From contig NZ_UWFA01000137.1 in assembly GCF_900601905.1 (NCBI RefSeq), forward strand, positions 248,001-312,000: a stretch of 64,000 bases of DNA. The letters are read 5' to 3'. Made by a program: the position numbers and the translations under genes. The stretch is from Pseudomonas viridiflava (GTDB taxonomy: Bacteria > Pseudomonadota > Gammaproteobacteria > Pseudomonadales > Pseudomonadaceae). The notes beneath the pieces were generated by a model. It did no database searches, was not told where the DNA came from, and saw only the letters and a program-made list of their open reading frames with translations. Below are positions 17,170 through 26,462 of the stretch, piece by piece; positions within the stretch are counted from its first letter, which is position 1, and each line of letters opens with the position of its first letter.

Positions 17170-18234
17170 AGTACCCGTCGCAGCCGCTAGCTTGCGCAGT
17201 TCAGCCCTGCGCTCCACCAGCGGCAAGCCCCCCAGCCGTTCCACTTCGGCATAAAACGCCAACCAGTCGCCGTTCACCTTTTTGAACAGCACCTCGAACG
17301 CTGGCACCCATTGGTCATACAAACCAAAAGGCAGTAGCTTGGCGTTGTTGAGTGGCGCGTTGATCCAGGCGTCGTAGCGCTTGTCTCCCGCCCATTGCTG
17401 ATCACGCATCCGCCGATAATCACGGCGCAGCCTGTCGAATTCGGCGGCCTTGCGCTGACGCATCACGTCAATGCTCAAGGGCTGGCGGTAAAGCTGATCA
17501 AGACGCTCCCGAGCCGCCAAGACCAATTGCGTTAATTCATCACGCTGCCGGGACTGCGATTTGCCCTCAGCCGCCAGCCCACGCGCAGCCCGCCACTGGC
17601 GGGTGCCTTCCTGTTCGACAAAGCTGGCGTAGGATTCGTTGAATTCAGTGTCGTCCTTCACGTAGAAGCGCTGATGGGCAAGCTCATGGAATATCAGGGT
17701 CGCCAGGCGTTCGTCACCCCAGCCGAGCATGGAGCTGAGGATCGGGTCGTCAAACCAGCCCAGTGTTGAATAGGCCTCCACTCCGCTCACGTAAACATCA
17801 TTGCCCGCCTGGCGCAGCAGCGCCGCAGCACCTCGCGCTCCGCCGACGCTGTAATACCCGCGATACGCCACGCAGCCCGCGATCGGGAAGCAATGGGTCA
17901 CCGGTGCCAGCGAGAACTCCTGGGTCGCGAACACGTTCCAGACCACATACGAACGCTTGATGTCGGCATACAGCCGATAACTCTGGTTGTCGGGCAGGTG
18001 CAACTGACGACTGGCGAACGTGCGGGCCAGCTGGGCTTGAGCGAGGCGCTGGCGCAGTCTTGAGTCGCGGGCGGGGTCAGCGAGCACGTCCTCGACCGGC
18101 TCTCGGGCGGCCAGCAAATGCAACTGCCCGCGTACCAGTTGGTCGTAATAACTGATGCTCGAACAGCCGCCTATCAGCAGAAATACCAATACCGGCAGGC
18201 CGCGCCACAAGCGCGAGATATTGAGGCCTGGCAT
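17143..18234 (-). CDS. putative zinc aminopeptidase lipoprotein (Aminopep/HELAH family)
   Basis: This 363-residue protein has a lipoprotein signal (GLPVLVFLLIGGC, lipobox LIGGC) and the zinc-peptidase motif TLIFHELAHQRFY in mid-sequence, with a downstream FNESYASFVEQEG that supplies a likely third metal ligand. It matches the family annotated as predicted aminopeptidase in Proteobacteria. The start at 18234 is chosen for AAGG six bases upstream; the ATG at 18258 lacks one. The last eight residues, CGSDACPR, are encoded by the right arm of the REPIN at 17080-17169, so the native C-terminus has probably been replaced. Substrates are unknown. Confidence 0.85.
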   Translation of the reverse strand: MPGLNISRLWRGLPVLVFLLIGGCSSISYYDQLVRGQLHLLAAREPVEDVLADPARDSRLRQRLAQAQLARTFASRQLHLPDNQSYRLYADIKRSYVVWNVFATQEFSLAPVTHCFPIAGCVAYRGYYSVGGARGAAALLRQAGNDVYVSGVEAYSTLGWFDDPILSSMLGWGDERLATLIFHELAHQRFYVKDDTEFNESYASFVEQEGTRQWRAARGLAAEGKSQSRQRDELTQLVLAARERLDQLYRQPLSIDVMRQRKAAEFDRLRRDYRRMRDQQWAGDKRYDAWINAPLNNAKLLPFGLYDQWVPAFEVLFKKVNGDWLAFYAEVERLGGLPLVERRAELRKLAAATGTCGSDACPR

Positions 18235-18326
18235 AGATCGCCTTAAAGTTCGAAACATTACCCGTTATGCCGGACACACCGGACATTGCGCAACTATCAT
18301 CGCGTTCCGATCAGAACGAGCCAATC

Positions 18327-18743
18327 ATGATGCGACCTTTACCGTTGATCCTGGCCTCGGCCGCCTTGGCTGGCTGCGCCGGCCCCATGCCCGCCGTGGA
18401 TCCGCACCTGGCCTGGGTGGAGATGCGCACCACCACTGGCACCCTGGTGATGGCTGACAAGGTTGATGGCGAGTCCACCTACGACGGTCGTTATTTTCAG
18501 ATCACGCCGGGGCCTCACACGCTGCAAGTGCGCTACGACTATGAAGTGCGCTACGGCGGCTTTACCGCCATGGGCAACGAATACACCGAACTGACGTGTT
18601 TTGTGGAAGTGAAGTACGACCATTTTGCAGCAGGGCAACGCTACCGGATCGAAGTCCGGTCGCTGACCAACAACGTCTCTGCCGAACTACTGGACGCGCA
18701 GCGTAATGTGCTGGCCGAAGAAGGCTCGGTGACCTGTATCTGA
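18327..18743 (+). CDS. small hypothetical lipoprotein
   Basis: This 138-residue protein begins MMRPLPLILASAALAGC, a short lipoprotein signal with lipobox ALAGC. The mature part is beta-rich, with repeated aromatic strands (HTLQVRYDYEVRYGGF) and cysteine residues at CFVEV and the C-terminal TCI. No family was recognised with confidence. It is divergent from the aminopeptidase-like lipoprotein and convergent with the DUF1161 gene, whose stop is three bases away. Two adjacent ATGs (18327, 18330) are possible starts. Confidence 0.75.
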   Translation: MMRPLPLILASAALAGCAGPMPAVDPHLAWVEMRTTTGTLVMADKVDGESTYDGRYFQITPGPHTLQVRYDYEVRYGGFTAMGNEYTELTCFVEVKYDHFAAGQRYRIEVRSLTNNVSAELLDAQRNVLAEEGSVTCI

Positions 18744-18746
18744 AAC

Positions 18747-18980
18747 TCAGCGGTCGTTCTTCTGGTAAATGATTTTTCGGGTGCCATTGTCGCAACTGCC
18801 GACAACCAGATTCTGGTCGTGCACTTCATCGTTGGTCACGATTTCCAGTGTGTAGGAGCTGACATTGTTGGCCTGGATCTTGGTTTCGATCTCTGCCTTG
18901 AGCTCTTCGCAATCCTTGGGCGCGGCCACTGCACCGGTGACCACAGACATCGCCACTACAACCAATGCAAAACGTTTCAT
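18747..18980 (-). CDS. DUF1161 periplasmic protein
   Basis: This 77-residue protein has a signal peptide (MKRFALVVVAMSVVTGAVAA) and a mature domain PKDCEELKAEIETKIQANNVSSYTLEIV...VVGSCDNGTRKIIYQ with two conserved cysteines that may form a disulfide. It is a DUF1161 member of unknown role. GGGAGTCGAGC precedes the ATG at 18980. A clear paralogue lies 2 kb away at 21002-21226. Confidence 0.85.
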   Translation of the reverse strand: MKRFALVVVAMSVVTGAVAAPKDCEELKAEIETKIQANNVSSYTLEIVTNDEVHDQNLVVGSCDNGTRKIIYQKNDR

Positions 18981-19108
18981 GCTCGACTCCCTCGGTACAA
19001 CATTCGCAGCATGCTGCCAGAAAACACATTCGCGTCGTGCAGCTCGTATTAAACCAACATGACCCGCGCAAGCCAGGCCTGAGCGGGTCATTGAATGCTG
19101 CCCTATGA

Positions 19109-19540
19109 TCAGCTGATCAGGGTGGCGTCCAGGGTGATTGTCGCGTTGAGGACTTTCGACACCGGGCAGCCTTCTTTGGCCATGTTAGTCAGTTTTTCGA
19201 ATTGCTCCTGAGTAGCGCCCGGCACTTTGGCCTTGAGCGTCAGGTGTACAGCGCTGATCGCAAAGCCGCCTTCGACCTGATCCAGTGTCACGTCGGCGGT
19301 GGTATCGATGCTTTCGGCGGTCAGGTTCTCGCCGCCCAGGATCATGGACAGGGCCATGGAGAAGCAGCCCGCGTGGGCGGCGCCGATCAGTTCTTCAGGG
19401 TTGGTACCTTTGCCGCCTTCAAAGCGCGCCTTGAAGCCATAAGGGGCTTCACGCAAAACGCCGGTTTCAGTGGAGATGCTGCCGATGCCAGTCTTCAGGT
19501 CGCCTTCCCAGTGTGCAGATGCCTTCTTGACGATGCTCAT
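19109..19540 (-). CDS. osmC: OsmC-family organic hydroperoxide reductase
   Basis: This 143-residue protein starts at 19540 with AGGAGACATC immediately upstream. It has the two reactive cysteines of OsmC/Ohr proteins in AAHAGCFSMALSM (near residue 59) and KEGCPVSKVL (near 125), and the N-terminal pattern SAHWEGDLKTGIGSISTETG of the OsmC subgroup. These enzymes reduce organic hydroperoxides, and OsmC forms are usually induced by osmotic or stationary-phase stress. It is monocistronic; the 256-bp gap upstream contains an 8-bp inverted repeat and no gene. Confidence 0.93.
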   Translation of the reverse strand: MSIVKKASAHWEGDLKTGIGSISTETGVLREAPYGFKARFEGGKGTNPEELIGAAHAGCFSMALSMILGGENLTAESIDTTADVTLDQVEGGFAISAVHLTLKAKVPGATQEQFEKLTNMAKEGCPVSKVLNATITLDATLIS

Positions 19541-19647
19541 GATGTCTCCTCATGGATGGTGTGCGGGTCGCACAGGCTTTCAAACGTGATGTAGGGTTCT
19601 GAGGATAGCCGGGTTTATAAAGTTCAATTGCAGGAATTGTCGATGGG

Positions 19648-19670
19648 TAAAGTAGTATTTTTCTACTTTA
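19648..19670. other. inverted repeat between osmC and the LLM oxidoreductase gene
   Basis: TAAAGTAG (19648-19655) and CTACTTTA (19663-19670) form a perfect 8-bp inverted repeat with a 7-base T-rich loop, roughly mid-way between two divergent genes. It could be an operator or a weak terminator; no factor is assigned. Confidence 0.4.
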
Positions 19671-19796
19671 GGGGTTGAAACTGGACGATATGGCCTTATC
19701 CTCGTTAACAACCGCGAGCCTGATCGCTGGCATTTTTTTGTTCAGCCATGCCAGACGCCAGACTCGCAAACCACTTTCGAGGATCGTCAACGACCT

Positions 19797-20798
19797 ATGA
19801 AACGTCTAGCTGATGTGAAGATTTCCGCCCTTGATCTGGTGCCCGTGCGCCACGATAAAGGCCCTGCCGAATCCCTGCGCAACTCGCTGGATCTGGCCCA
19901 ACACGTCGAACAACTCGGCTACAACCGCTTCTGGGTCGCCGAACACCACAATATGGATGGCATCGCCAGTTCAGCGACCTCCGTGCTGCTGGGTTATCTC
20001 GCGGGCGGGACATCGACCATCCGTGTTGGTGCAGGCGGAATCATGCTGCCCAATCACGCGCCACTGGTGATTGCCGAGCAGTTCGGCACGCTGGCAAGTC
20101 TGTATCCGGACCGCATCGATCTGGGCCTGGGTCGCGCCCCGGGTTCGGACCAGATGACCGCTCGGGCGCTGCGACGCGAGCGTTCAGGCAGCGCCGATGA
20201 TTTCCCTGAAGATGTCGCCGAACTGATGGCTTATCTGGGTCCGCGCACACCAGACCAACGCGTCATTGCCGTGCCGGGTTCGGGCACCAATGTGCCGATC
20301 TGGTTGCTGGGTTCGAGCCTGTTCAGCGCACAACTGGCAGGCCAGCGCGGATTGCCTTACGCGTTCGCTTCGCACTTCGCGCCGCGCTACATGCGCGATG
20401 CGATCCGGGTCTATCGGGAGCACTTCCAGCCATCCGCAGTGCTCGACAAACCTTACGTGATGCTCGGCGTGCCCCTGGTGGCTGCCGATACCGATGAAAA
20501 GGCTGAATACCTGGCGACGTCGCTCTATCAACGCATCCTGTCGTTGATGCGCGGCCAGACGCTGATGCAACGTCCTCCGGTGAAAAGCATGGCAGGCCTG
20601 TGGTTGCCTCATGAACAAGCCGCAGTCGGCGATTTCCTGGGCCTGGCGATGATAGGCAGCAAGGAAAAAATCCGCGCCAAACTGGATGTCTTGCTCGAAC
20701 AAACGGATGCCGACGAGCTGATCTTTACCTGCGATATGTACGAGCACGCCGACCGGCTGCGCTCGTATGAAATCCTCGCAGAAGCTGCGCAGCAATGA
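19797..20798 (+). CDS. LLM-class flavin-dependent oxidoreductase (luciferase-like)
   Basis: This 333-residue protein is of the bacterial luciferase-like monooxygenase family, group of MsnO8/YhbW-type enzymes: [12 protein letters not shown] near the start, [28 protein letters not shown] (residues 41-70), [42 protein letters not shown] and a C-terminal [17 protein letters not shown]. It would bind FMN and oxidise a small molecule with a partner reductase. The substrate is unknown. AGGA lies 13 bases upstream of the start, weaker than usual. Confidence 0.9.
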   Translation: MKRLADVKISALDLVPVRHDKGPAESLRNSLDLAQHVEQLGYNRFWVAEHHNMDGIASSATSVLLGYLAGGTSTIRVGAGGIMLPNHAPLVIAEQFGTLASLYPDRIDLGLGRAPGSDQMTARALRRERSGSADDFPEDVAELMAYLGPRTPDQRVIAVPGSGTNVPIWLLGSSLFSAQLAGQRGLPYAFASHFAPRYMRDAIRVYREHFQPSAVLDKPYVMLGVPLVAADTDEKAEYLATSLYQRILSLMRGQTLMQRPPVKSMAGLWLPHEQAAVGDFLGLAMIGSKEKIRAKLDVLLEQTDADELIFTCDMYEHADRLRSYEILAEAAQQ

Positions 20799-20810
20799 TT
20801 CATGGGGACG

Positions 20811-20903
20811 TGTGGGACCGGTTTTAACCGGTAAGGCTTTATTTCAAACGCAGATGTGGGCCCGGATGTAACGGCCTCTTCCCGGCTAAATCCGGTCCCA
20901 CAA
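20811..20903. repeat. REPIN-like palindrome, GTGGGACCGG class
   Basis: TGTGGGACCGGTTTTAACCGG on the left is answered by CCCGGCTAAATCCGGTCCCACA on the right (inner TTTAACCGG versus CCGGCTAAA imperfect). Only one copy of this class is seen here. Confidence 0.8.
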
Positions 20904-20954
20904 GGGGAATGCATCTAATGCATCCGTTGTAGGGCCATCATCAAAACCCAAGCA

Positions 20955-20986
20955 CAAAAAAACCGACCCCGCTGGGTCGGTTTTTT
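20955..20986. terminator. bidirectional rho-independent terminator
   Basis: A 9-bp stem AACCGACCC/GGGTCGGTT with a 4-base loop is flanked by an A-run on the left and TTTTTT on the right. It can serve both the LLM gene (plus strand) and the DUF1161 gene (minus strand), which converge here. Confidence 0.93.
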
Positions 20987-21001
20987 CGTATCTGCAATCG
21001 A

Positions 21002-21226
21002 TCAGCTGCGCTGATAGACGATTTCCTTGGCGCCGCCTTCGCAGCTGCCGACAACGGTCTTGTCGGTCACGCTGCCTTTGTCGACGACTTCAAGCGTGTA
21101 GGAAGCAGCGCCTTTAGCCTGGATCTTTGCGTCGATTTCCGCCTTCAACTCTTCGCATGGCTTACCGGCCGCCATGGCGGTTCCGGCAATGCTGAACAAA
21201 CCTACCGCCAATAGAAATTTTTTCAT
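21002..21226 (-). CDS. DUF1161 periplasmic protein, second copy
   Basis: This 74-residue protein begins with the signal peptide MKKFLLAVGLFSIAGTAMAA and continues GKPCEELKAEIDAKIQAKGAASYTLEVV...VVGSCEGGAKEIVYQ. It aligns along its whole length with the protein at 18747-18980, including both cysteines. AAGGAG precedes the ATG at 21226. The function is unknown; the exported, disulfide-capable design suggests an envelope role. Confidence 0.87.
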   Translation of the reverse strand: MKKFLLAVGLFSIAGTAMAAGKPCEELKAEIDAKIQAKGAASYTLEVVDKGSVTDKTVVGSCEGGAKEIVYQRS

Positions 21227-21384
21227 GGGTAAGACTCCTTCGTCAGGCCAAACAGGTCACTCATGGCTCGCGTAAGCAGAAGGACCTGAAAAATTAACCA
21301 CTTCAACGACTATTCGCAGCAGCGGACTCTATGTGTGTCGCGGAAGATATGGCATTGCGCCAGCGCAAAAGTTCAGGTTTTCAA

Positions 21385-21600
21385 TCAGCTGTTGGCGATG
21401 CGAAATCCGACCTTGAGGGTGACCTGATAATGGGCAACCTTGCCGTCTTCAATATGGCCGCGGGTTTCTGCGACTTCGAACCACTCCATGTGCTTGAGAC
21501 TTTTGCTGGCTTCAGCAAGAGCATTGTTGATCGCGTCTTCGATGGTGGTGGTCGACGAGCCAACCAGTTCGACTTTCTTGTACGTGTGATGATCAGTCAT
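21385..21600 (-). CDS. dodecin family flavin-binding protein
   Basis: This 71-residue protein matches dodecin: [46 protein letters not shown]...[11 protein letters not shown], including the tryptophan that stacks on the flavin. Dodecins assemble as hollow dodecamers that store or buffer riboflavin/FMN (and CoA in some bacteria). GGAGAA precedes the ATG at 21600. It is a single gene between the second DUF1161 gene and the DUF883 gene. Confidence 0.93.
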   Translation of the reverse strand: MTDHHTYKKVELVGSSTTTIEDAINNALAEASKSLKHMEWFEVAETRGHIEDGKVAHYQVTLKVGFRIANS

Positions 21601-21767
21601 GGCAGTTCTCCAAAAGGCTCGATACGAGCGTAGCAGTGATGATGCGCATTAGCTCTGTGGGCAAAAGCAGCGGAAAAGTTCAGGCCTTTGTACAAACGCA
21701 ACCGCACTTTCCGAAAAGCCTGTAGTCCCAAACAACACACGCCACTTACCCTTGCAGGAGAATCACC

Positions 21768-22094
21768 ATGGCTAGTACTTCACTTCGTAAAGCCTCGTTG
21801 CAAAGCATGGAAGCGGAAATCGAAAGTCTGCTCAAGTCGCTCGAAGGCCTGAAATCCGATGCTTCGGACGAATCGCGTAGAACCCTCAAGAATCTCAAAG
21901 CCAACGCTGAGAGCGCGCTGAGCCACTCGCGCAGCCTGCTCAGCGATGTCTACGAAGACGTCAAAGTCAAAACCCGCGAAACCAGCGTCGCCACCCGTGA
22001 CTACGCTCAAGAGCACCCATGGACCACCGCCGGTGTAGCGGTTGGCGCCGTTGGCCTGCTGGCAGCTTACCTGCTGTGCAAACGCGGCAATTGA
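21768..22094 (+). CDS. DUF883 (ElaB/YqjD-like) inner-membrane protein
   Basis: This 108-residue protein has a long amphipathic, coiled-coil-prone helix (about residues 10-75) followed by YAQEHPWTTAGVAVGAVGLLAAYLLCKRGN, the signature C-terminal transmembrane segment of the family. ElaB and YqjD homologues are tail-anchored in the inner membrane, are induced in stationary phase and have been reported to associate with ribosomes. CAGGAG precedes the ATG. It is convergent with trpI. Confidence 0.9.
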   Translation: MASTSLRKASLQSMEAEIESLLKSLEGLKSDASDESRRTLKNLKANAESALSHSRSLLSDVYEDVKVKTRETSVATRDYAQEHPWTTAGVAVGAVGLLAAYLLCKRGN

Positions 22095-22118
22095 TCGCCG
22101 CCGCTGGGTGAATCCAGC

Positions 22119-23018
22119 TCAGGGTCTTCCCGAACGTTTCAGCTCATTTTTTAGCCAGTTGGCCAATGATTGAGCGCGCCCGTCAGCGGCACGTTTGGGG
22201 ACCCAAAGCGCCAGTTGCGCCGGGGTTTCACTGAAACCCCACGGCGCAACCAGGCGACCCGCCCGCAGGTCATCCGCGACCAGGGGTTCCGGGGCAATCG
22301 CGACACCCAGGCCAGCCACGGCCGCCTCCAGCAAATAATACAAATGCTCGAAACCCTGCCCGTAGCGCAGCGCTTTGGCGTCGATGCCGTTTTGTTGTGC
22401 CCAGCTGGGCCAGGCCTGCGGGCGCGACGTGGTCTGCAGCAATGTTTCGTCCAGCAGCGCGCTGATCGAGACGTCCTGCAATTGGGCGAAGCGGGCAAAA
22501 TGCGGGCTTAGCACTGGCCCGATTCGCTCTACCGCCAATTCAAAGACCTGCATGTCGGCAGGCCAGGGAGGTTCGGCAAATACCAATAAAGCATCCAGTC
22601 CGGGACGACGCGGGTCCAGATCACCTTCGCCAGCCGACAGGTGCAAGCGCAAATCCGGCAGGTCGGCATTCAGGCGCCCTAATCTGGGAATAAACCAGCG
22701 GGCCAGCAAACTGCCGGAGCAACCCAGCACGAATGGCGCATCGGCGCTGCCCTGGCTGATTTCCGCGCAAACGTTGCGCAATCTGTCGAAAGCATCGCCG
22801 CTGGCATCGCGCAGCCGGACCCCAGCATCTGTGAGTTTCAGGCCGCGCCCGTCCTTGATGAACAGCGCGGTGCCCAGATGTTCTTCGAGCACTTTCAACT
22901 GTCGGCTGACGGCACCGTGGGTGACGTGTAGCTGTTCCGCGGCCTGACTGACGCTGTTCAGGCGCGCAGCGGCTTCGAAGGCGCGCAATGCGTTCAGCGG
23001 TGGGAGATCGCGGCTCAT
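22119..23018 (-). CDS. trpI: LysR-type activator of trpBA
   Basis: This 299-residue LysR regulator has its HTH at residues 6-65 ([42 protein letters not shown]) and a C-terminal effector domain. It lies divergent from trpBA with a 125-bp shared region, the classical pseudomonad arrangement in which TrpI activates trpBA in response to indoleglycerol phosphate. Strong context makes the symbol safe although the HTH resembles other GcvA-like members. Confidence 0.93.
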   Translation of the reverse strand: MSRDLPPLNALRAFEAAARLNSVSQAAEQLHVTHGAVSRQLKVLEEHLGTALFIKDGRGLKLTDAGVRLRDASGDAFDRLRNVCAEISQGSADAPFVLGCSGSLLARWFIPRLGRLNADLPDLRLHLSAGEGDLDPRRPGLDALLVFAEPPWPADMQVFELAVERIGPVLSPHFARFAQLQDVSISALLDETLLQTTSRPQAWPSWAQQNGIDAKALRYGQGFEHLYYLLEAAVAGLGVAIAPEPLVADDLRAGRLVAPWGFSETPAQLALWVPKRAADGRAQSLANWLKNELKRSGRP

Positions 23019-23024
23019 GGTATC

Positions 23025-23041
23025 TGTGAGTTTTCCTGACA
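23025..23041. promoter_or_regulatory. probable TrpI binding site in the trpI-trpBA gap
   Basis: TGTGAG-N5-CTGACA at 23025-23041 equals the motif I recall as conserved in the TrpI site of P. aeruginosa and P. putida. It lies seven bases upstream of the trpI start, the expected place for autoregulation and trpBA activation. Confidence 0.6.
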
Positions 23042-23143
23042 GGTTGCCGCGATCTTATCGGTTTTCATCGAGGGCTGCGCTGGTTAAAGTGTGTTCATTG
23101 CCGGTTCGGCTCACTCAATTCGCTTAACGACCCTGGAGGTCAC

Positions 23144-24373
23144 ATGACCCAGTCCAACTACAGCAGCGGCCCAGACGCCAATGGCCTGTTCGGCTCATTC
23201 GGCGGCCGCTATGTTGCCGAAACCCTGATGCCACTGGTGCTCGACCTTAACCGCGAGTATGAAGCCGCCAAGGCTGACCCGGAATTCGTCGAGCAGCTTG
23301 CCTACTTTCAGCGCGATTACATCGGCCGTCCCAACCCGCTGTATTTCGCCGAGCGCCTGACCGAATTCTGCGGCGGGGCGAAGATCTACTTCAAGCGCGA
23401 AGAGCTCAATCACACCGGCGCGCACAAGATCAACAACTGCATCGGCCAGGTATTGCTGGCCCAGCGCATGGGTAAAAAACGCCTGATCGCTGAAACCGGC
23501 GCGGGCATGCACGGCGTGGCGACCGCCACCGTGGCTGCACGTTTCGGCCTGCCTTGCGTGATTTACATGGGCGCAACCGACATCGAGCGCCAGCAAGCCA
23601 ACGTGTTCCGCATGAAGCTGCTGGGCGCAGAAATTGTCCCGGTCACTTCCGGCACCGGCACCCTGAAAGACGCCATGAACGAAGCCCTGCGCGACTGGGT
23701 GACCAACGTCGATGACACCTTCTACCTGATCGGCACTGTGGCAGGCCCGCACCCGTATCCGGCGATGGTTCGCGACTTCCAGTCGATCATCGGCAAGGAA
23801 ACCAAAGCGCAGTTGCAGGAGAAAGAAGGTCGTCTGCCCGACAGCCTGATCGCCTGCGTCGGCGGCGGCTCCAATGCCATGGGCCTGTTCCATCCGTTCC
23901 TGGATGACAGCAGCGTTGAAATCATCGGTGTCGAAGCTGGTGGTCATGGCGTTGAAACCGATAAGCATGCGGCCAGCCTCAATGGCGGGGTGCCGGGCGT
24001 GCTGCACGGCAACCGCACTTACCTGTTGCAGGATCAGGACGGTCAGATCACTGACGCTCACTCGATTTCTGCCGGTCTGGACTACCCGGGTATCGGCCCG
24101 GAGCACGCCTTCCTGCACGAAGTGAAGCGCGTCGAGTACGTCAGCATCACCGATGAAGAAGCCCTGGAAGCTTTCCACCACTGCTGCCTGCTCGAAGGCA
24201 TCATCCCGGCACTGGAAACCGCTCACGCCCTGGCCGAAGCCATGAAGCGCGCCACCAACCTGCGCGACGATCATCTGATGGTGGTCTGCCTCTCAGGGCG
24301 TGGTGACAAAGACATGCAAACCGTCATGAACCACATGGCCGCCGCCGAACAGAATCAGGAGCAGCTGGTATGA
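23144..24373 (+). CDS. trpB: tryptophan synthase beta chain
   Basis: This 409-residue PLP enzyme carries the cofactor lysine K95 in [10 protein letters not shown], the phosphate-binding loop GGGSNAMG near residue 242 and the family motif [11 protein letters not shown]. TrpB condenses indole with L-serine to give L-tryptophan in an alpha2-beta2 complex with TrpA. CTGGAGG lies eight bases before the start. Its last four bases overlap the trpA start (ATGA), which couples translation. Confidence 0.98.
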   Translation: MTQSNYSSGPDANGLFGSFGGRYVAETLMPLVLDLNREYEAAKADPEFVEQLAYFQRDYIGRPNPLYFAERLTEFCGGAKIYFKREELNHTGAHKINNCIGQVLLAQRMGKKRLIAETGAGMHGVATATVAARFGLPCVIYMGATDIERQQANVFRMKLLGAEIVPVTSGTGTLKDAMNEALRDWVTNVDDTFYLIGTVAGPHPYPAMVRDFQSIIGKETKAQLQEKEGRLPDSLIACVGGGSNAMGLFHPFLDDSSVEIIGVEAGGHGVETDKHAASLNGGVPGVLHGNRTYLLQDQDGQITDAHSISAGLDYPGIGPEHAFLHEVKRVEYVSITDEEALEAFHHCCLLEGIIPALETAHALAEAMKRATNLRDDHLMVVCLSGRGDKDMQTVMNHMAAAEQNQEQLV

Positions 24374-25182
24374 GCCGTCTCGAACAACGTTTCGCCCAGC
24401 TGAAAACCGAAGGCCGTGCTGCGCTGGTGACCTTCGTCACTGCCGGTGACCCTGGCTACGACACTTCGCTGAAAGTCCTCAAGGGCCTGCCTGCGGCCGG
24501 TGCCGATGTCATCGAACTGGGCATGCCGTTCACTGACCCGATGGCCGATGGTGTGGCGATCCAGCTGGCGACCTTGCGCGCACTGGATGCCGGTCAGACG
24601 CTGCAGAAAACCCTGCAGATGGTCAGCGAGTTCCGCGTCGAAGACACGACCACGCCTATCGTGCTGATGGGGTACTACAACCCGATCCATCGTTATGGCG
24701 TCGAAAAGTTCGTGGCAGCTGCCAGCGAGGCGGGCGTCGATGGCTTGATCATTGTCGATTTGCCGCCTGAGCATGATGCAGAGCTGGCCAGTCCCGCTCA
24801 GGCGTCCGGCATCGACTTCATCCGCCTGACAACGCCGACTACTGACGATGCGCGCCTACCGCGAGTGCTGGAGCGCAGTTCCGGTTTCGTTTACTACGTG
24901 TCGGTTGCTGGCGTAACGGGCGCAGGTTCGGCGACGATGGAGCACGTTGAGGGCGCAATCGCACGCCTGCATCGGCACACCAGCCTGCCGATTTGTGTAG
25001 GTTTCGGTATCCGTACACCCGAGCAGGCTGCTGCGATTGCGCGTCTGGCCGACGGCGTTGTCGTCGGTTCGGCCCTGGTGGACAAAATCGCCAACGCCAC
25101 TTCTCCCGAGCAAGCCGTCGACGATGTGCTGAGCCTGTGTGCGGCGCTGGCCAAAGGCGTGCGCGGTGCGCGGTTAGGCTGA
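24370..25182 (+). CDS. trpA: tryptophan synthase alpha chain
   Basis: This 270-residue TIM-barrel enzyme contains the catalytic region [21 protein letters not shown], with the conserved Glu and Asp, and the phosphate-binding [10 protein letters not shown] and GSALVDKI loops. It cleaves indole-3-glycerol phosphate and channels indole to TrpB. It is the second and last gene of trpBA; downstream there is only REP-like sequence and a bulged inverted repeat (GAAATACCT/AGGTTATTTC) without a U-tract. Confidence 0.98.
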   Translation: MSRLEQRFAQLKTEGRAALVTFVTAGDPGYDTSLKVLKGLPAAGADVIELGMPFTDPMADGVAIQLATLRALDAGQTLQKTLQMVSEFRVEDTTTPIVLMGYYNPIHRYGVEKFVAAASEAGVDGLIIVDLPPEHDAELASPAQASGIDFIRLTTPTTDDARLPRVLERSSGFVYYVSVAGVTGAGSATMEHVEGAIARLHRHTSLPICVGFGIRTPEQAAAIARLADGVVVGSALVDKIANATSPEQAVDDVLSLCAALAKGVRGARLG

Positions 25183-25235
25183 TGCACTGAACTGATCGGA
25201 AACCTATCCGGATGAAATACCTTCCGTAGAGGTTA

Positions 25236-25390
25236 TTTCAGATACGACGGCGGGCCTGTTGGAGTGAGCTTGCTCGCGATGGCGGCCTGCCTGACACACC
25301 GCTATCGCTGGCCTCGTAACCTCGGTGAGCTCCTACAGGTTCGGTGTGGTTTCAGATACGCCGACGGGCCTTGCTCGCGATGGCGGTCTA
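25236..25390. repeat. degenerate, partly duplicated REP cluster after trpA
   Basis: TTTCAGATACGACGGCGGGC (from 25236) recurs as TTTCAGATACGCCGACGGGC (from 25350), each followed by TTGCTCGCGATGGCGG, the second copy lacking about 10 bases. Between them lie the arms CCGCTATCGC and GAGCTCCTACAG of the GAGCACCGCGAGG class. This looks like a mosaic of two REP classes and fills the 213-bp gap. Confidence 0.6.
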
Positions 25391-25396
25391 GGGGAG

Positions 25397-26347
25397 CTAA
25401 ACCGCAATCGACGGCAACGGCCTGGCCGCCAACCCATCCCCGCTCTGCGCCTGTTCACTCGCCAGCCAGTCCACAAATTGCTGAACAATCTGCACCCGGC
25501 GTTTGCGTTGCGGCAGGACGACGTAATAGCCGTAGGCCGAGATCGCCTTGGCTGCAATGGGGCGGCAGAGCAGGCCCTGATCGAGGAGGGCGTCTACCAA
25601 GTGGCGCCAGCCGATGGCCACGCCTTGGCCGGCAATGGCGGCCTGGATCAGCAGCGTGTAGTTATCGAAACGCAGTTGGCCGGGAGCCGGTGCCTGAGGG
25701 ATGTTGAGCGCCCGGAAAACACCTGCCCAATCAAACCAGTTCGCACTGCCTTCACCACGCAGGTGCAGCAGCGGGAACTCGCGCAGCACGTCGGCAGGCA
25801 AAGGCGGCTCACGGCCCGCCAGCAGTTGCGGGCTGCACACAGGAAAGACTTCTTCGCTGAACAACCAGCGGCTTTCGCCCTGCTTGAAGCGTCCGTCACC
25901 AAACAGAATGGCCACGTCGATATCCGCGCGCAGCATGCTGTGGCTGCGCTCACTGGTGACCAGGCTGACGTCGACATCCGGGTTGGCCTTGTGGAAGCGA
26001 TGCAGGCGCGGCATCAGCCAGTAGGCGGCAAAGGCGAAGTCGGTGGCGACTTGCAGCACTTCGTGGGGGTTCTGATCAGTGACGGCGACTAAACCGGCAT
26101 CCATGGACTGCAGGCCTGTCTGCACATGGCTGAACAATACTTCGCCAGCCTCGGTCAGCTCGATGCCTCGGTAGATACGATCAAACAGCCGCGTTGCCAG
26201 CTGCTCCTCAAGACGCTTGATCTGCTGGCTGACGGCGGGCTGCGTGGTCCCCAGCTCAATGGCGGCGGCGGTGAAACTGCGCAGACGCGCTGCGGCTTCA
26301 AACGCACGGAGCAGGTCGAGGGACATTTCACCGAGAGATTCAAACAT
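25397..26347 (-). CDS. LysR-family regulator of choline-O-sulfate use
   Basis: This 316-residue LysR protein has its HTH at about residues 10-65 ([39 protein letters not shown]) and a GcvA-like effector domain. It is divergent from betC with a 115-bp gap, and family members in this position are named choline-sulfate utilisation transcription factors. It probably controls betC and choX in response to choline or choline sulfate. An alternative start is the ATG eight codons in. Confidence 0.85.
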   Translation of the reverse strand: MFESLGEMSLDLLRAFEAAARLRSFTAAAIELGTTQPAVSQQIKRLEEQLATRLFDRIYRGIELTEAGEVLFSHVQTGLQSMDAGLVAVTDQNPHEVLQVATDFAFAAYWLMPRLHRFHKANPDVDVSLVTSERSHSMLRADIDVAILFGDGRFKQGESRWLFSEEVFPVCSPQLLAGREPPLPADVLREFPLLHLRGEGSANWFDWAGVFRALNIPQAPAPGQLRFDNYTLLIQAAIAGQGVAIGWRHLVDALLDQGLLCRPIAAKAISAYGYYVVLPQRKRRVQIVQQFVDWLASEQAQSGDGLAARPLPSIAV

Positions 26348-26462
26348 AAGCTGTGCTTATCCTAGGCATTGCGTTGCATGGGCTTTACCTTAAACCGCAT
26401 GGGTCCCATCCTCAATCGCAGCACTTTCGCATAAATATTCACTATGGGATGCCGCGAAATAC

